Notes under the pieces: model-generated
Databases searched by the model: none
Told to the model about the DNA's origin: nothing
Seen by the model: only the letters and a program-made list of their open reading frames with translations
Origin: Polynucleobacter sp. UK-FUSCHL-C3
GTDB lineage: Bacteria > Pseudomonadota > Gammaproteobacteria > Burkholderiales > Burkholderiaceae
Reading direction: 5' to 3'
Length of the DNA: 64,000 nucleotides
Assembly (NCBI RefSeq): GCF_040409815.1
Contig: NZ_CP099959.1
Location: 1,612,001-1,676,000, forward strand
Part shown: positions 51,101 through 59,979 of the stretch, piece by piece
Layout: every line of letters begins with the position of its first letter
Numbering within the stretch: the first letter of the stretch is position 1
Made by a program: the position numbers and the translations under genes

Positions 51101-52537
51101 CTAGCGAACTTTCACAATCTTTAGGGTATTCGTGCCACCCGCTTGATCCATTGGCTCACCAATCGTTAAGACGATGGTATCGCCTGATTTTGCTACCCCT
51201 AATTCTTTTAGGCGTTTCTCAACTCCCAACAATGCCGACTCACGGTCAACTCCCGCCTCAATGCTAAAAGGCCTGACATTACGATAAGTGCTCAACGCAC
51301 GCTGGGTTTCAATTCGGCTCGTTAGTGCCACGATTGGGACACGGATATTATGGCGACTCATCCAAATCGGGGTTGAACCCGAATCGGTTAATGCGGCAAT
51401 GGCCGTTGCATTTAAATGATGTGCAGTAAATAATGCGCCAAGAGCAATCGCTTGATCAATCCGCTCAAAACGTTGGTCCAAGAAATCGGTATCCAAGTTC
51501 ACAACTTCAGATTTTTCAGCCTCAATGCAAATCGCTGCCATTTGTTCAATGGTTTTTACTGGAAACTGTCCGGTCGCAGATTCTGCAGAGAGCATCACTG
51601 CATCAGTACCATCCAATACTGCGTTAGCAACATCGCTCACCTCGGCGCGCGTTGGTACGGGTGCATTGATCATCGACTCCATCATCTGGGTTGCTGTAAT
51701 CGTGAACTTGTCTGCCTCTAAGGCCAAGCGAATCATGCGCTTTTGTAAGGCTGGTACCGCAGGGTTACCAACCTCAATAGCCAAATCGCCGCGGGCTACC
51801 ATAATGCCGTCACTCTCAGCAATAATGCTTTCAAGCGCTCCGGGCGCAATTGCTTCAGCTCGCTCAACCTTGGCGATTAAACGTGCCTTGCCCTTACCAT
51901 GCTTGACACTGGCAGCATCGGCAAGCTTGCGGGCATAGGCCATGTCAGCGCCATCTTTAGGAAAGCTAATTGCTAAGAAATCAACGCCCATTGAGATAGC
52001 GGCGTCCATATCCTGAATATCTTTTTCTGTTAAGGCTGGGGCCGTTAAACCACCACCGGCTCGATTAATTCCTTTGTTATTCGATAAGGGGCCACCGGTC
52101 TCCACCTTGGTATAAATCTCGCCACCCACAACCTTATCGACTATCAAAACAATCAGCCCGTCATTCAGAAGTAAACGATCTCCTGACTTTACATCTTTAG
52201 GTAAATCTTTATAGTCCAAACCAACACGGTCTTGATTACCAAGTTCGCAGGCGATATCTAAAATAAATTGAGCGCCTTCTTTAAGAACAACCTTCCCATC
52301 GGCGAACTTACCCACCCGGATCTTTGGGCCTTGCAAGTCAGCCATGATGCCGACCTCTTTATCCACTTCTTTTGAAATTTGTCGCACCAGATCGTAACGC
52401 GCGCGGTGGTCAGCAACCGTACCATGCGAGAAATTCAGGCGCACCACATTGAGCCCCGCGCGGATCATGTCCCGCAAGACCTCGGGTTTCTCAGAAGCGG
52501 GTCCCAGAGTAGCAATAATTTTTGTTGCTCGTTGCAT
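51101..52537 (-). CDS. pyk: pyruvate kinase
   Basis: Pyruvate kinase makes pyruvate and ATP from phosphoenolpyruvate and ADP. The 478-residue protein starts [19 protein letters not shown], has [15 protein letters not shown] near 35-50 and the active-site lysine segment [22 protein letters not shown] and the [26 protein letters not shown] region follow (nucleotide-binding and catalytic). It is 2 bp downstream of pgk and 2 bp upstream of purC, so the three are tightly coupled. Confidence 0.97.
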   Translation of the reverse strand: MQRATKIIATLGPASEKPEVLRDMIRAGLNVVRLNFSHGTVADHRARYDLVRQISKEVDKEVGIMADLQGPKIRVGKFADGKVVLKEGAQFILDIACELGNQDRVGLDYKDLPKDVKSGDRLLLNDGLIVLIVDKVVGGEIYTKVETGGPLSNNKGINRAGGGLTAPALTEKDIQDMDAAISMGVDFLAISFPKDGADMAYARKLADAASVKHGKGKARLIAKVERAEAIAPGALESIIAESDGIMVARGDLAIEVGNPAVPALQKRMIRLALEADKFTITATQMMESMINAPVPTRAEVSDVANAVLDGTDAVMLSAESATGQFPVKTIEQMAAICIEAEKSEVVNLDTDFLDQRFERIDQAIALGALFTAHHLNATAIAALTDSGSTPIWMSRHNIRVPIVALTSRIETQRALSTYRNVRPFSIEAGVDRESALLGVEKRLKELGVAKSGDTIVLTIGEPMDQAGGTNTLKIVKVR

Positions 52538-52539
52538 GA

Positions 52540-53751
52540 TTAGTCCTTAGCGCGCTCAGCAAGCACGGCAAATGCAGGCAAGGTCTTACCCTCGAGGAAT
52601 TCGAGGAAAGCACCCCCACCAGTTGAAATGTAATCCACTTGATTCTCAATTCCATACTTCGCGATCGCTGCCAACGTATCACCCCCACCCGCAATAGAGA
52701 AGGCTGGTGAATGGGCAATTGCAGCAGCAATCATTTTGGTACCACCGCCAAACTGATCAATCTCAAAAACTCCTAATGGGCCATTCCATACAATAGTTCC
52801 GGCATGGGCCAACATCATCGACAACTTTGCTGCTGTTTTGGGACCTACATCCAAAATCATGTCGTCTTGGGCCACTTCATCAACCGGCACTCGATTGGCA
52901 CGCGCTAAAGGCGAAAGCTCATTAGCAACTACTACATCCTCAGGAATGGGGACGCGCGCGCCCCGCTTTTCCATCAAGGCAATAATTTCTTTTGCTTCAT
53001 CGACTAAATCAGGCTCTGCCAAGGATTTGCCAATCGATAGGCCCTTAGCTAATAAAAAAGTATTTGCAATTCCACCGCCCACAATCAACTCATCAACCTT
53101 TTCGGCCAATGACTTCAAAATCGTTAACTTGGTAGAGACCTTGGAACCCGCCACAATAGCAACCAAGGGACGCTTTGGTTCTGCCAGAGCGCGACTTAGA
53201 GCGTCAAGCTCAGCAGCCATCAACGGGCCTGCACAAGCTACTTTGGCATAACGCGCTATGCCATAGGTCGTTGCCTCGGCACGATGTGCTGTTCCAAATG
53301 CATCATTAACATACACATCACAGAGTGCAGCCATTTTCTTGGCTAGTACATCGGTATTCTTTTTTTCACCCACATTGACACGACAATTTTCTAAAATAAC
53401 AACATCGCCAACGGCAAGATCAAAGCCGCCATCCACCCAATTACTGATTAGTGGCACTTTGCGATTGAGCAACTCAGCAATGCGATGAGCGATCGGCGCC
53501 AAACTGTCCTCGGGCTTAAAAGCCCCCTCACTAGGTCTTCCTAAATGAGATGTCACCATCACCGCGGCGCCACTATCCAAACACATCTGAATTGCAGGAA
53601 TTGATGCGCGGATACGGGTATCTTCAGTAATATTGCCTGCCTCGTCTTGCGGAACATTTAAATCAGCACGAATAAAAACACGTTTCCCTTTTAACTGGCC
53701 AGTAGCAGCAAGTTCATTTAAGCGTTTAACTTTGAGAAGCGGAGTGAGCAT
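52540..53751 (-). CDS. pgk: phosphoglycerate kinase
   Basis: Pgk transfers phosphate between 1,3-bisphosphoglycerate and ADP. The 403-residue protein has [15 protein letters not shown] (about 24-38), [13 protein letters not shown] near 65, the [12 protein letters not shown] hinge near 208 and the C-terminal GGGDTLAAI nucleotide site near 355. It heads the pgk-pyk-purC-purE-purK-sua5 run. The upstream neighbour on the same strand is azlD, 40 bp away. Confidence 0.97.
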   Translation of the reverse strand: MLTPLLKVKRLNELAATGQLKGKRVFIRADLNVPQDEAGNITEDTRIRASIPAIQMCLDSGAAVMVTSHLGRPSEGAFKPEDSLAPIAHRIAELLNRKVPLISNWVDGGFDLAVGDVVILENCRVNVGEKKNTDVLAKKMAALCDVYVNDAFGTAHRAEATTYGIARYAKVACAGPLMAAELDALSRALAEPKRPLVAIVAGSKVSTKLTILKSLAEKVDELIVGGGIANTFLLAKGLSIGKSLAEPDLVDEAKEIIALMEKRGARVPIPEDVVVANELSPLARANRVPVDEVAQDDMILDVGPKTAAKLSMMLAHAGTIVWNGPLGVFEIDQFGGGTKMIAAAIAHSPAFSIAGGGDTLAAIAKYGIENQVDYISTGGGAFLEFLEGKTLPAFAVLAERAKD

Positions 53752-53791
53752 AAAACAGACTATTCATCTAGGAAGGTTGGAGTCCTCCATT

Positions 53792-54139
53792 TTAGATCCA
53801 GTGGCGTACCAGGCTAAATACTGCCATTCCGACCAATAAGGTCGGTAGCATCTGGCGGGTCCAAAAATACACCCCAAAAGCAGCAATACCGCCCCAAATA
53901 TTGGGTAATTTCCAGTCCAACTGGCTAATCTCAAGGGCTCCAGGGGGTAATACAAGCTCCGGAGCCAAAATGCCCACAATCGCTGCCAGCGGGGCGAAGC
54001 GTATGGACCGAAGAACGAGCTCTGGAACCTTGACCCGATCGCCTAAAAATACGAAGAACGAACGGGTTAATCCAGTAATGATGGCCATCCCTAGAATTAG
54101 GAAGATGATTTCTAAAGAACTTAAAGGCTCTGGCCTCAT
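53792..54139 (-). CDS. azlD: AzlD-family branched-chain amino acid export subunit
   Basis: This 115-residue hydrophobic protein has about four membrane helices and the AzlD pattern (LRSIRFAPLAAIVGILAPELVL). AzlD is the small partner of AzlC in export of branched-chain amino acids and analogues. Its start overlaps the stop of azlC by four bases (ATGA), which supports a two-subunit complex. The substrate here is inferred from the family only. Confidence 0.88.
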   Translation of the reverse strand: MRPEPLSSLEIIFLILGMAIITGLTRSFFVFLGDRVKVPELVLRSIRFAPLAAIVGILAPELVLPPGALEISQLDWKLPNIWGGIAAFGVYFWTRQMLPTLLVGMAVFSLVRHWI

Positions 54140-54897
54140 TGCGCCCCCTTGGGAGATCGATCTGCAAGAATCCCCACCATAATTGCCGCAATAATGGCCA
54201 AAGTAAGGTTTAGCTTAAATGGCATGGAATACGCCAATACAGCGACGACCGCTGCAGCCCCTGCCGCCCAGCGAGCCGAGCGATGATCTAGCATCGGTAT
54301 GATCACTGCAATTAAAGCTAGAGTACCGGCAAACTCCAATCCCCAACTGTCCGGAATCTGGCTGGCAAACAAAATACCGATAATTGAGCCTGTTTGCCAA
54401 ATGGTCCAGTTACCACAAGCCAAGCCATACATAAAGTGGCTTCGGTAATAGCCGTCAGCCTTTCTCTCCTGAGCGTTTTGAACTTCAGTAAAGCGGTTTG
54501 TGAACATGAGATAGCCGAAGTCTGCCGTGAAATACCCCAAGATCACCCTTCTCCAGTAAGGCAAATGAGAAAAATGAGCCTGAACGCCAACACTAAAAAT
54601 GATGAAGCGCAGATTAACGACGAAGGCAGTAATCAAAATCGTGCCGATGGAGAATCCGCCAGCAATTAGGGGCAAGGCTGCTAACTGGGCAGTTCCTGCG
54701 AACACAAAGAGGCTCATTGCTAGCGCCTGCTCTGTGCTCAATGGGGATTTACCCATTGCCAGCCCAGTAACTAAGGCCCAACTAAAAATGGTCACTGCTG
54801 AGGTCGACATGGTTTTTAGTCCGTCTCGCCAAGCCCCTTGTTGCAAAGGGGTCCAGCCCCAGTAGGGCAACTTGGAAACGAATGGATTAAAACGCAT
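54136..54897 (-). CDS. azlC: AzlC-family branched-chain amino acid permease
   Basis: This 253-residue protein from ATG 54897 (a GTG at 54906 would add three residues) has six to seven membrane helices. The AzlC hallmark ALAMSLFVFAGTAQLAALPL is at about 60-79, and the NLRFIIFSVGVQAHF segment also fits. A perfect TATAAT lies 12 bp before the ATG (54914-54909, minus), suggesting a very short leader. It is divergent from ilvE, a branched-chain aminotransferase gene, so the two functions fit together. Confidence 0.9.
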   Translation of the reverse strand: MRFNPFVSKLPYWGWTPLQQGAWRDGLKTMSTSAVTIFSWALVTGLAMGKSPLSTEQALAMSLFVFAGTAQLAALPLIAGGFSIGTILITAFVVNLRFIIFSVGVQAHFSHLPYWRRVILGYFTADFGYLMFTNRFTEVQNAQERKADGYYRSHFMYGLACGNWTIWQTGSIIGILFASQIPDSWGLEFAGTLALIAVIIPMLDHRSARWAAGAAAVVAVLAYSMPFKLNLTLAIIAAIMVGILADRSPKGAQ

Positions 54898-55047
54898 AGG
54901 AGGCACCTATTATAGAAACCCCCTGGTTCGGCAAGCCTGTTTCAAAGCCATCCCCCGCCATTTCTCTGCTCTACAATAAGACTTTTAATGGCTTATGCCA
55001 GTTTTCTAGTGCTAGCCAGCCCGCCCACAACATAAAAGGTGCTAAAG

Positions 55048-55968
55048 ATGTCGATGTCTGACCGTGATGGAGTTATTTGGTTTGATGGCAAGCTCGTCCC
55101 CTGGAGAGATGCCAATGTTCACGTACTAACCCATAGCCTGCACTACGGCATGGGCGTGTTTGAAGGAATCCGAGCATACAAAACGCAAGATGGTACCGCC
55201 ATCTTTCGCCTCACAGAACACGTCAAGCGTCTTTTTAATGGTCTGAAAATTTTTCAGATGAAAATACCTTACACCGAAGAACAGATTGCCCAAGCAATCA
55301 CTCAGGTCGTGCGTGATAACAAATTAGCATCTTGCTATATTCGTCCTATTATTTTTATCGGCTCACAAAAGCTTGGCATCTCCCCGACGGGGAACTCAAC
55401 TCATACAGCCATCGCCGCTTGGCAATGGGGTGCTTATTTGGGTGAAGACGGTCTCAATAAAGGGATTCGGGTCAAGACCTCTTCCTTCACCCGTCATTTT
55501 GTTAACTCCTCCTTGGTGAGAGCAAAAGCCTCAGGCTATTACATCAACTCCATTCTTGCTCATCAAGAAGTCGCTGCGAACGGTTACGATGAAGCATTGC
55601 TCTTAGACACCGAAGGCTATGTGTCTGAGGGTTCTGGTGAAAATATGTTCATGGTTCGTAATGGTATTGTCTTTACTCCAGATCTCGCATCCTGTCTTGA
55701 CGGCATTACCCGTGATTCGATTATTCGGATTGCAAAAGATTTAGGCTTTGAGGTACGCGAGAAACGTATCACGCGAGATGAGGTGTATTCAGCAGATGAG
55801 GCTTTCTTCACCGGAACGGCTGCAGAGGTTACCCCAATTCGTGAGCTTGATGATCGCACCATTGGCGACGGTACGCGCGGTCCGATCACCAAACAAATCC
55901 AAGATGTATTCTTCGACACGGTATATGGCAAAAATGATCGCTACCGTGAGTGGTTAAGTCCTGTCTAG
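55048..55968 (+). CDS. ilvE: branched-chain amino acid aminotransferase
   Basis: IlvE interconverts Leu, Ile and Val with their 2-keto acids using PLP. From ATG 55048 it is 306 residues; the AAAAGG site 8 bp upstream favours this over GTG 55039. Class IV motifs are clear: the LHYGMGVFEGIRAYK region near 30-44, the PLP lysine in RAKASGYYINSILAHQE (about 162) and LDTEGYVSEGSGENMFMV. A TACAAT element (54972-54977) may be its -10. It is followed 5 bp later by the zinc-finger gene. Confidence 0.95.
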   Translation: MSMSDRDGVIWFDGKLVPWRDANVHVLTHSLHYGMGVFEGIRAYKTQDGTAIFRLTEHVKRLFNGLKIFQMKIPYTEEQIAQAITQVVRDNKLASCYIRPIIFIGSQKLGISPTGNSTHTAIAAWQWGAYLGEDGLNKGIRVKTSSFTRHFVNSSLVRAKASGYYINSILAHQEVAANGYDEALLLDTEGYVSEGSGENMFMVRNGIVFTPDLASCLDGITRDSIIRIAKDLGFEVREKRITRDEVYSADEAFFTGTAAEVTPIRELDDRTIGDGTRGPITKQIQDVFFDTVYGKNDRYREWLSPV

Positions 55969-55973
55969 TTAAG

Positions 55974-56171
55974 ATGAGCGAACTCAAGGAACTAAATGCG
56001 GTGATGATTCATGGCAATGATTTGCCACTCCATTGCCCTACCAAAGATACTCCTTCGTGGAACTATCACCCACGCGTCTTTCTAGATGTTTTAGAAACTG
56101 GCGTGGTACGCTGCCCATATTGCGGCACGATATACCGACTCATCCCTGGTACCGAGCCTCACGGCCATTAA
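55974..56171 (+). CDS. small CHCC-type zinc-finger protein
   Basis: This 65-residue protein from ATG 55974 (MSELKELNAVMIHG) resembles the zf-CHCC family, related to the NDUFS6 zinc-binding domain. Ligands are the cysteine in LHCPTKD, the histidine in NYHPRVFLD and the pair in RCPYCGTIYRL. Its cellular role is unknown. It lies 5 bp after ilvE, and a terminator-like hairpin follows its stop by 4 bp. Confidence 0.88.
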   Translation: MSELKELNAVMIHGNDLPLHCPTKDTPSWNYHPRVFLDVLETGVVRCPYCGTIYRLIPGTEPHGH

Positions 56172-56175
56172 TAAC

Positions 56176-56197
56176 AGCCCTCCATGGAGGGCTTTTT
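56176..56197 (+). terminator. terminator-like hairpin whose 3' arm is the waaF ribosome-binding site
   Basis: The perfect 8-bp stem AGCCCTCC / GGAGGGCT (2-nt spacer, 56176-56193) is followed by TTTT (run 56193-56197). The GGAGGG of the 3' arm is the only ribosome-binding site for waaF, whose ATG is at 56200. The same element can therefore end the ilvE message and hide the waaF site. Confidence 0.85.
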
Positions 56198-56199
56198 CT

Positions 56200-57216
56200 A
56201 TGCAACGTACCCTCATCATTGCCCCTCAATGGATTGGTGATGCGGTTATGTCGCAGCCTTTACTCGCTGGTCTCAAACAAACAAATGCTTCACAAACGAT
56301 TGATGTTCTTTGCACGCCTTGGGTTGCTCCTATCTATCGAGCTTGCAAGGAGATTACGAAGGTCATCGAGGTTGATTTTCAGCATGGCATTTTGCAATGG
56401 GATCTACGTCGCTCCATTGCTAAGCAAATTAAAGCGAACGCATACAACAGAGCGTTTGTCCTACCCAATAGTTTTAAGTCTGCCTTAATTCCTTGGCTCG
56501 CTGGTATCCCAATTCGTATTGGCTATCGGGGCGAACTTCGCTTCGGCTTTATTAATCATGTTCTCGCTAACCCATCACGTCAGGCACGCACACCGATGGT
56601 GGAGCATTACGGCCAATTACTAAACATTTCAGAAAACTCATCTCCATCCTTTGACCATACATCACAACCCAAACTTTCTATTGCCGATGAAGGTGTTCAG
56701 GAAGTGAAAGCGCGTATCGATGCATTGGACACGAGAACTCTATATGTGTTTGCACCTGGAGCGGAATATGGTCCTGCAAAGCGCTGGCCAAGCTCACACT
56801 TTGCCGAGCTGGCGACAAAAATATTAGGTAAGGATACAGATGCCCAGATCGTTATTTTGGGGAGTAAAGCAGACTACTCGCTCGCCCAAGAAATCCAAGA
56901 CCATACCAAGCCAATAGAGCGGATCCATAATTGGTGTGGAGTGATTAGTCTTGAAGAAGCAATGGCAGTGATTGCACAATGCAAACAAATCATTAGCAAC
57001 GACTCGGGGCTTATGCACATTGCTGCAGCTCTAGCGATTCCACAAATTGCAATCTTTGGGTCTAGTAATCCTAAGCATACGCCACCCCTATCCAAGCAAG
57101 CGAAGGTTGTTTGGCTTGGCTTAGCCTGCAGTCCTTGCTACCAACGAAACTGCCCCTTAGGGCATCTTGATTGTTTAACTAAAATTGAGGCTGAGCAGGT
57201 CTACACTATGCTGTAG
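56200..57216 (+). CDS. waaF: lipopolysaccharide heptosyltransferase II
   Basis: WaaF adds the second heptose to the LPS inner core from ADP-heptose. The 338-residue GT9 protein begins MQRTLIIAPQWIGDAVMSQPL. FAPGAEYGPAKRWPSSHFAEL is at about 185-205, and ISNDSGLMHIAAALAIPQIAIFG and SNPKHTPPLS are GT9 donor-site motifs. Upstream genes are ilvE and the zinc-finger gene; a terminator-like hairpin sits across its ribosome-binding site. Confidence 0.95.
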   Translation: MQRTLIIAPQWIGDAVMSQPLLAGLKQTNASQTIDVLCTPWVAPIYRACKEITKVIEVDFQHGILQWDLRRSIAKQIKANAYNRAFVLPNSFKSALIPWLAGIPIRIGYRGELRFGFINHVLANPSRQARTPMVEHYGQLLNISENSSPSFDHTSQPKLSIADEGVQEVKARIDALDTRTLYVFAPGAEYGPAKRWPSSHFAELATKILGKDTDAQIVILGSKADYSLAQEIQDHTKPIERIHNWCGVISLEEAMAVIAQCKQIISNDSGLMHIAAALAIPQIAIFGSSNPKHTPPLSKQAKVVWLGLACSPCYQRNCPLGHLDCLTKIEAEQVYTML

Positions 57217-57237
57217 CTTAACCAGCCAGAGATCCTT

Positions 57238-57669
57238 ATGCCACGTTTTGCCAGACTTTTTCAAAACCCAGACGACGTTGTTGATGCGTGGCGCGAGACC
57301 TTGCGCCAAGCCGATGTTGAGGGGGCCTTAGCGCTCTGGCTGGATGATGATTCGATTACCTGTGTGCTACCTGAAGGCAATCGACTCAGTGGACATGCTG
57401 AAATCCGCTCGGGTATAGAACGGATGTTGAGTAAACCACTCTATCTAGAACCCATTGCCTGTATTGAACATATCACTATGGGTGCGGCTATCTTTGATTC
57501 CACCGAAGCAGTCTATTTTGAGAACAATCAAATTGAAGCAGATTTCTTGATCAATATTACTTTGGTTCTAATGCAAGACGGTAAGGGCTGGCGAATTGCA
57601 CATTTACATGCCAGCCGCTCACACGATGATGATTTTGAGTTTCCGAACGATCAACACGAACTGCACTAG
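57238..57669 (+). CDS. SnoaL-like (NTF2 fold) protein of unknown function
   Basis: This 143-residue protein has the cone-shaped NTF2/SnoaL pattern: an N-terminal helix pair (DDVVDAWRETLRQADVEGALALW), then LSGHAEIRSGIERML and a C-terminal strand pair ending GWRIAHLHASRS. No catalytic assignment is possible. The tail is acidic. It starts 21 bp after waaF and overlaps the convergent M48 peptidase gene by 4 bp. Confidence 0.85.
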   Translation: MPRFARLFQNPDDVVDAWRETLRQADVEGALALWLDDDSITCVLPEGNRLSGHAEIRSGIERMLSKPLYLEPIACIEHITMGAAIFDSTEAVYFENNQIEADFLINITLVLMQDGKGWRIAHLHASRSHDDDFEFPNDQHELH

Positions 57670-59318
57670 CTTTTTCTTTTCTCGTTTTGTTCTTCGCGGT
57701 ATTGATTCTGAAACGCTCGTAAGCGGGCATCAATCACTGAGCCTAAGTAAAAGTCAGTTCCAGCAGCGGCACGTGCAATTTTTAACTGCTCAATAGCAGA
57801 TGGCCAGGCACCCTCGGTAGCAAACTTTTCAGCAAGAGCGTAATGCCGTAGACCGATCTTTTTATCTTGGTCATAAGCACTTGCTAATAACTCCCACCAA
57901 ATTGTTTCATTGGGTTGAGCTTTTGTTTTAGCACGAAGAAGTGTGATCGCATCATTCGTTCGACCTAATTTGAGCTCTGCCTTAACCATAGCTACAACTG
58001 CAGAAAAAGAATATGGATCAGCTTTAGCAGCATTTTGTGCAAACTGCAAAGCATCTTCTGCCTTTCCTCTCGCCAAGGCCAATTCTGAGGCAGTGTAATC
58101 AAAGGATAGGCTTTGACGCTGCACTGGAGAACCTGGTGCGAGTACATTCTGCGCTACAGCGCGCGCCTTTTGTAAAAAACCCTCCGCCTGCTCAAGACGA
58201 CCCTGTTTCTGGGCAACCAACGCTAAGCCATAAAAGCCCTCCATTTGCTTCTCAGGGGCAGCTTGCTTGGAATAACTCTCAAACACATTGCGTAGGTCAA
58301 ACAAACCACTTGAGCTATCACTTTGCTCAACCCGCGCCCGCGCTTTAACTAAGTAAAACTCCAAGGTACTGGGAACCCGACTTTGTTGAACTGTGCGAGC
58401 ACGATCTTGCATATCTGCAATGCGGTCGATCGTTAGTGGATGTGTACGTACGTATGCAGGTACGCCGCTATCCATGACGCCGTAGAATTTTTGCAGGCGC
58501 TGAAAAAATGCTGGGGCACCATTTACATCATAACCACTAGCCTGAAGTATCTGAAAACCAATACGATCGGATTCGCGTTCTGCATCGCGTGAGTATGAGA
58601 GTTGATTTTGAATCGCCAAGGCTTGACCCCCAGTAATTAATCCAGCAGCAGCACTTGGATTACTTGCGGCAGCCAATGCACCAAGAACAATACCTGCCAA
58701 GGCAATAATTGAATTTGTGCCCTGACGCTCTAGAGACCGAGCGATGTGGCGTTGTAAAACGTGTCCGATCTCATGCCCCATCACAGAAGCTACCTCAGAG
58801 TCGGTCTCTGCAGTAATTAACAAACCCGTATGAAAGCCAATAAACCCACCAGGTAACGCAAAGGCATTAATCGATGGATCTTTGATTGCAAAAACCTCAT
58901 AGTCATACGCAGCACTCCCCTGAGCGTTGGCGCCGCCCAATTGCAATCGTTTGGCAGCTTGCATTAAGCGGCGCTCCATTTGATTAAGGTAGTCGTAGAT
59001 TGGCCAATCATTTGAGAAATCCCGATCACGCCGAATCTCGCGCATGATTTGCTCGCCGATCTTACGCTCATCCAAAGGGCTGAGCGCATCTCCACCCGGA
59101 TCACCCATATCAGGCAATATAAGTGTGGGTTGAGATTGCAGGGTATTACGGGTTGGTAAATTGGGGGAGCGGGCCTCAGGTGACTGGACGACGCGCCCCA
59201 AGTTTTGCTGAGCGGCTGAGTCTTGTTGAACGGAAACTCCGCTCTGTTGGGCAAAAGAGGGAGCACTCAAGATTAAACTTAAGTGAAGTGCCAAAATACG
59301 TTTCAATTGCATACCCAT
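57666..59318 (-). CDS. periplasmic M48 metallopeptidase with TPR region (BepA-like)
   Basis: This 550-residue protein has a signal peptide (about 1-23, ending SAPSFAQQ). The M48 zinc protease domain shows [10 protein letters not shown] (HExxH) and the third-ligand motif [12 protein letters not shown]. The C-terminal half is helical and TPR-like. This is the architecture of BepA/YfgC, which assists assembly and quality control of outer-membrane beta-barrel proteins such as LptD. The first ATG is used; a second two codons later is equally possible. Confidence 0.92.
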   Translation of the reverse strand: MGMQLKRILALHLSLILSAPSFAQQSGVSVQQDSAAQQNLGRVVQSPEARSPNLPTRNTLQSQPTLILPDMGDPGGDALSPLDERKIGEQIMREIRRDRDFSNDWPIYDYLNQMERRLMQAAKRLQLGGANAQGSAAYDYEVFAIKDPSINAFALPGGFIGFHTGLLITAETDSEVASVMGHEIGHVLQRHIARSLERQGTNSIIALAGIVLGALAAASNPSAAAGLITGGQALAIQNQLSYSRDAERESDRIGFQILQASGYDVNGAPAFFQRLQKFYGVMDSGVPAYVRTHPLTIDRIADMQDRARTVQQSRVPSTLEFYLVKARARVEQSDSSSGLFDLRNVFESYSKQAAPEKQMEGFYGLALVAQKQGRLEQAEGFLQKARAVAQNVLAPGSPVQRQSLSFDYTASELALARGKAEDALQFAQNAAKADPYSFSAVVAMVKAELKLGRTNDAITLLRAKTKAQPNETIWWELLASAYDQDKKIGLRHYALAEKFATEGAWPSAIEQLKIARAAAGTDFYLGSVIDARLRAFQNQYREEQNEKRKS

Positions 59319-59341
59319 CCCTCTATGGTAAAACCTTAGCT

Positions 59342-59821
59342 ATGAACAAACTGACGCACTTTGATTCCAGTGGACAAGCCCACATGGTAAACGTTGGCGA
59401 TAAAGCCTCCACCCACCGAATAGCCATTGCTAGTGGTTGCATTCAAATGCATCCTACCACCTATGAGCTTATTCAGGCAGGCGGTCATAAAAAAGGGGAT
59501 GTCCTTGGAATAGCCCGAATTGCAGGCATTCAGGCCTCCAAGAAGACCTCCGATTTGATCCCCCTCTGCCACCCTCTTGCCCTAACGCATGTCAGCGTAG
59601 AATTTGAGTCCACGCCTACAACCAACATCATTCGATGCACAGTGAGGGCAGAAACAACTGGGCAGACCGGCGTAGAAATGGAAGCCCTCACAGCAGTCCA
59701 AGTTGCTCTCCTCACAATCTACGATATGTGCAAAGCAGTCGATCGTGGCATGGTCATGAGTGATATTAAATTACTAGAAAAGAGCGGTGGTAAATCTGGA
59801 GAGTGGAAGGCGAGTAAGTAA
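59342..59821 (+). CDS. moaC: cyclic pyranopterin monophosphate synthase MoaC
   Basis: MoaC acts in the first stage of molybdenum cofactor synthesis, rearranging the GTP-derived intermediate to cyclic pyranopterin monophosphate. The 159-residue protein from ATG 59342 has [17 protein letters not shown] (about 74-90) and [12 protein letters not shown] near 110-121. It ends [14 protein letters not shown]. An extension to 59123 would run antisense through the peptidase gene and is rejected. The last 129 bp recur in diverged form at 62509-62634, so this gene marks the left edge of an inserted segment. Confidence 0.96.
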   Translation: MNKLTHFDSSGQAHMVNVGDKASTHRIAIASGCIQMHPTTYELIQAGGHKKGDVLGIARIAGIQASKKTSDLIPLCHPLALTHVSVEFESTPTTNIIRCTVRAETTGQTGVEMEALTAVQVALLTIYDMCKAVDRGMVMSDIKLLEKSGGKSGEWKASK

Positions 59822-59979
59822 CCAAAAGTATATATAGCAATAACAGGGGCAATAAAAAATTTTGGCGCAATCCTGACCTACCAAGAAATAGGTAAATAGT
59901 AACTTTTTGAAACCAAGGCTACAAGAAGCAAACCCGCATTACCCACAAAGGGCAACAAGTAATTTTAAGCACTTACTAA

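Noticed and set aside
59123..59341. N-terminal extension of moaC
   Set aside because: It runs antisense through the M48 peptidase signal-peptide region; MoaC proteins begin near MNKLTHFD.
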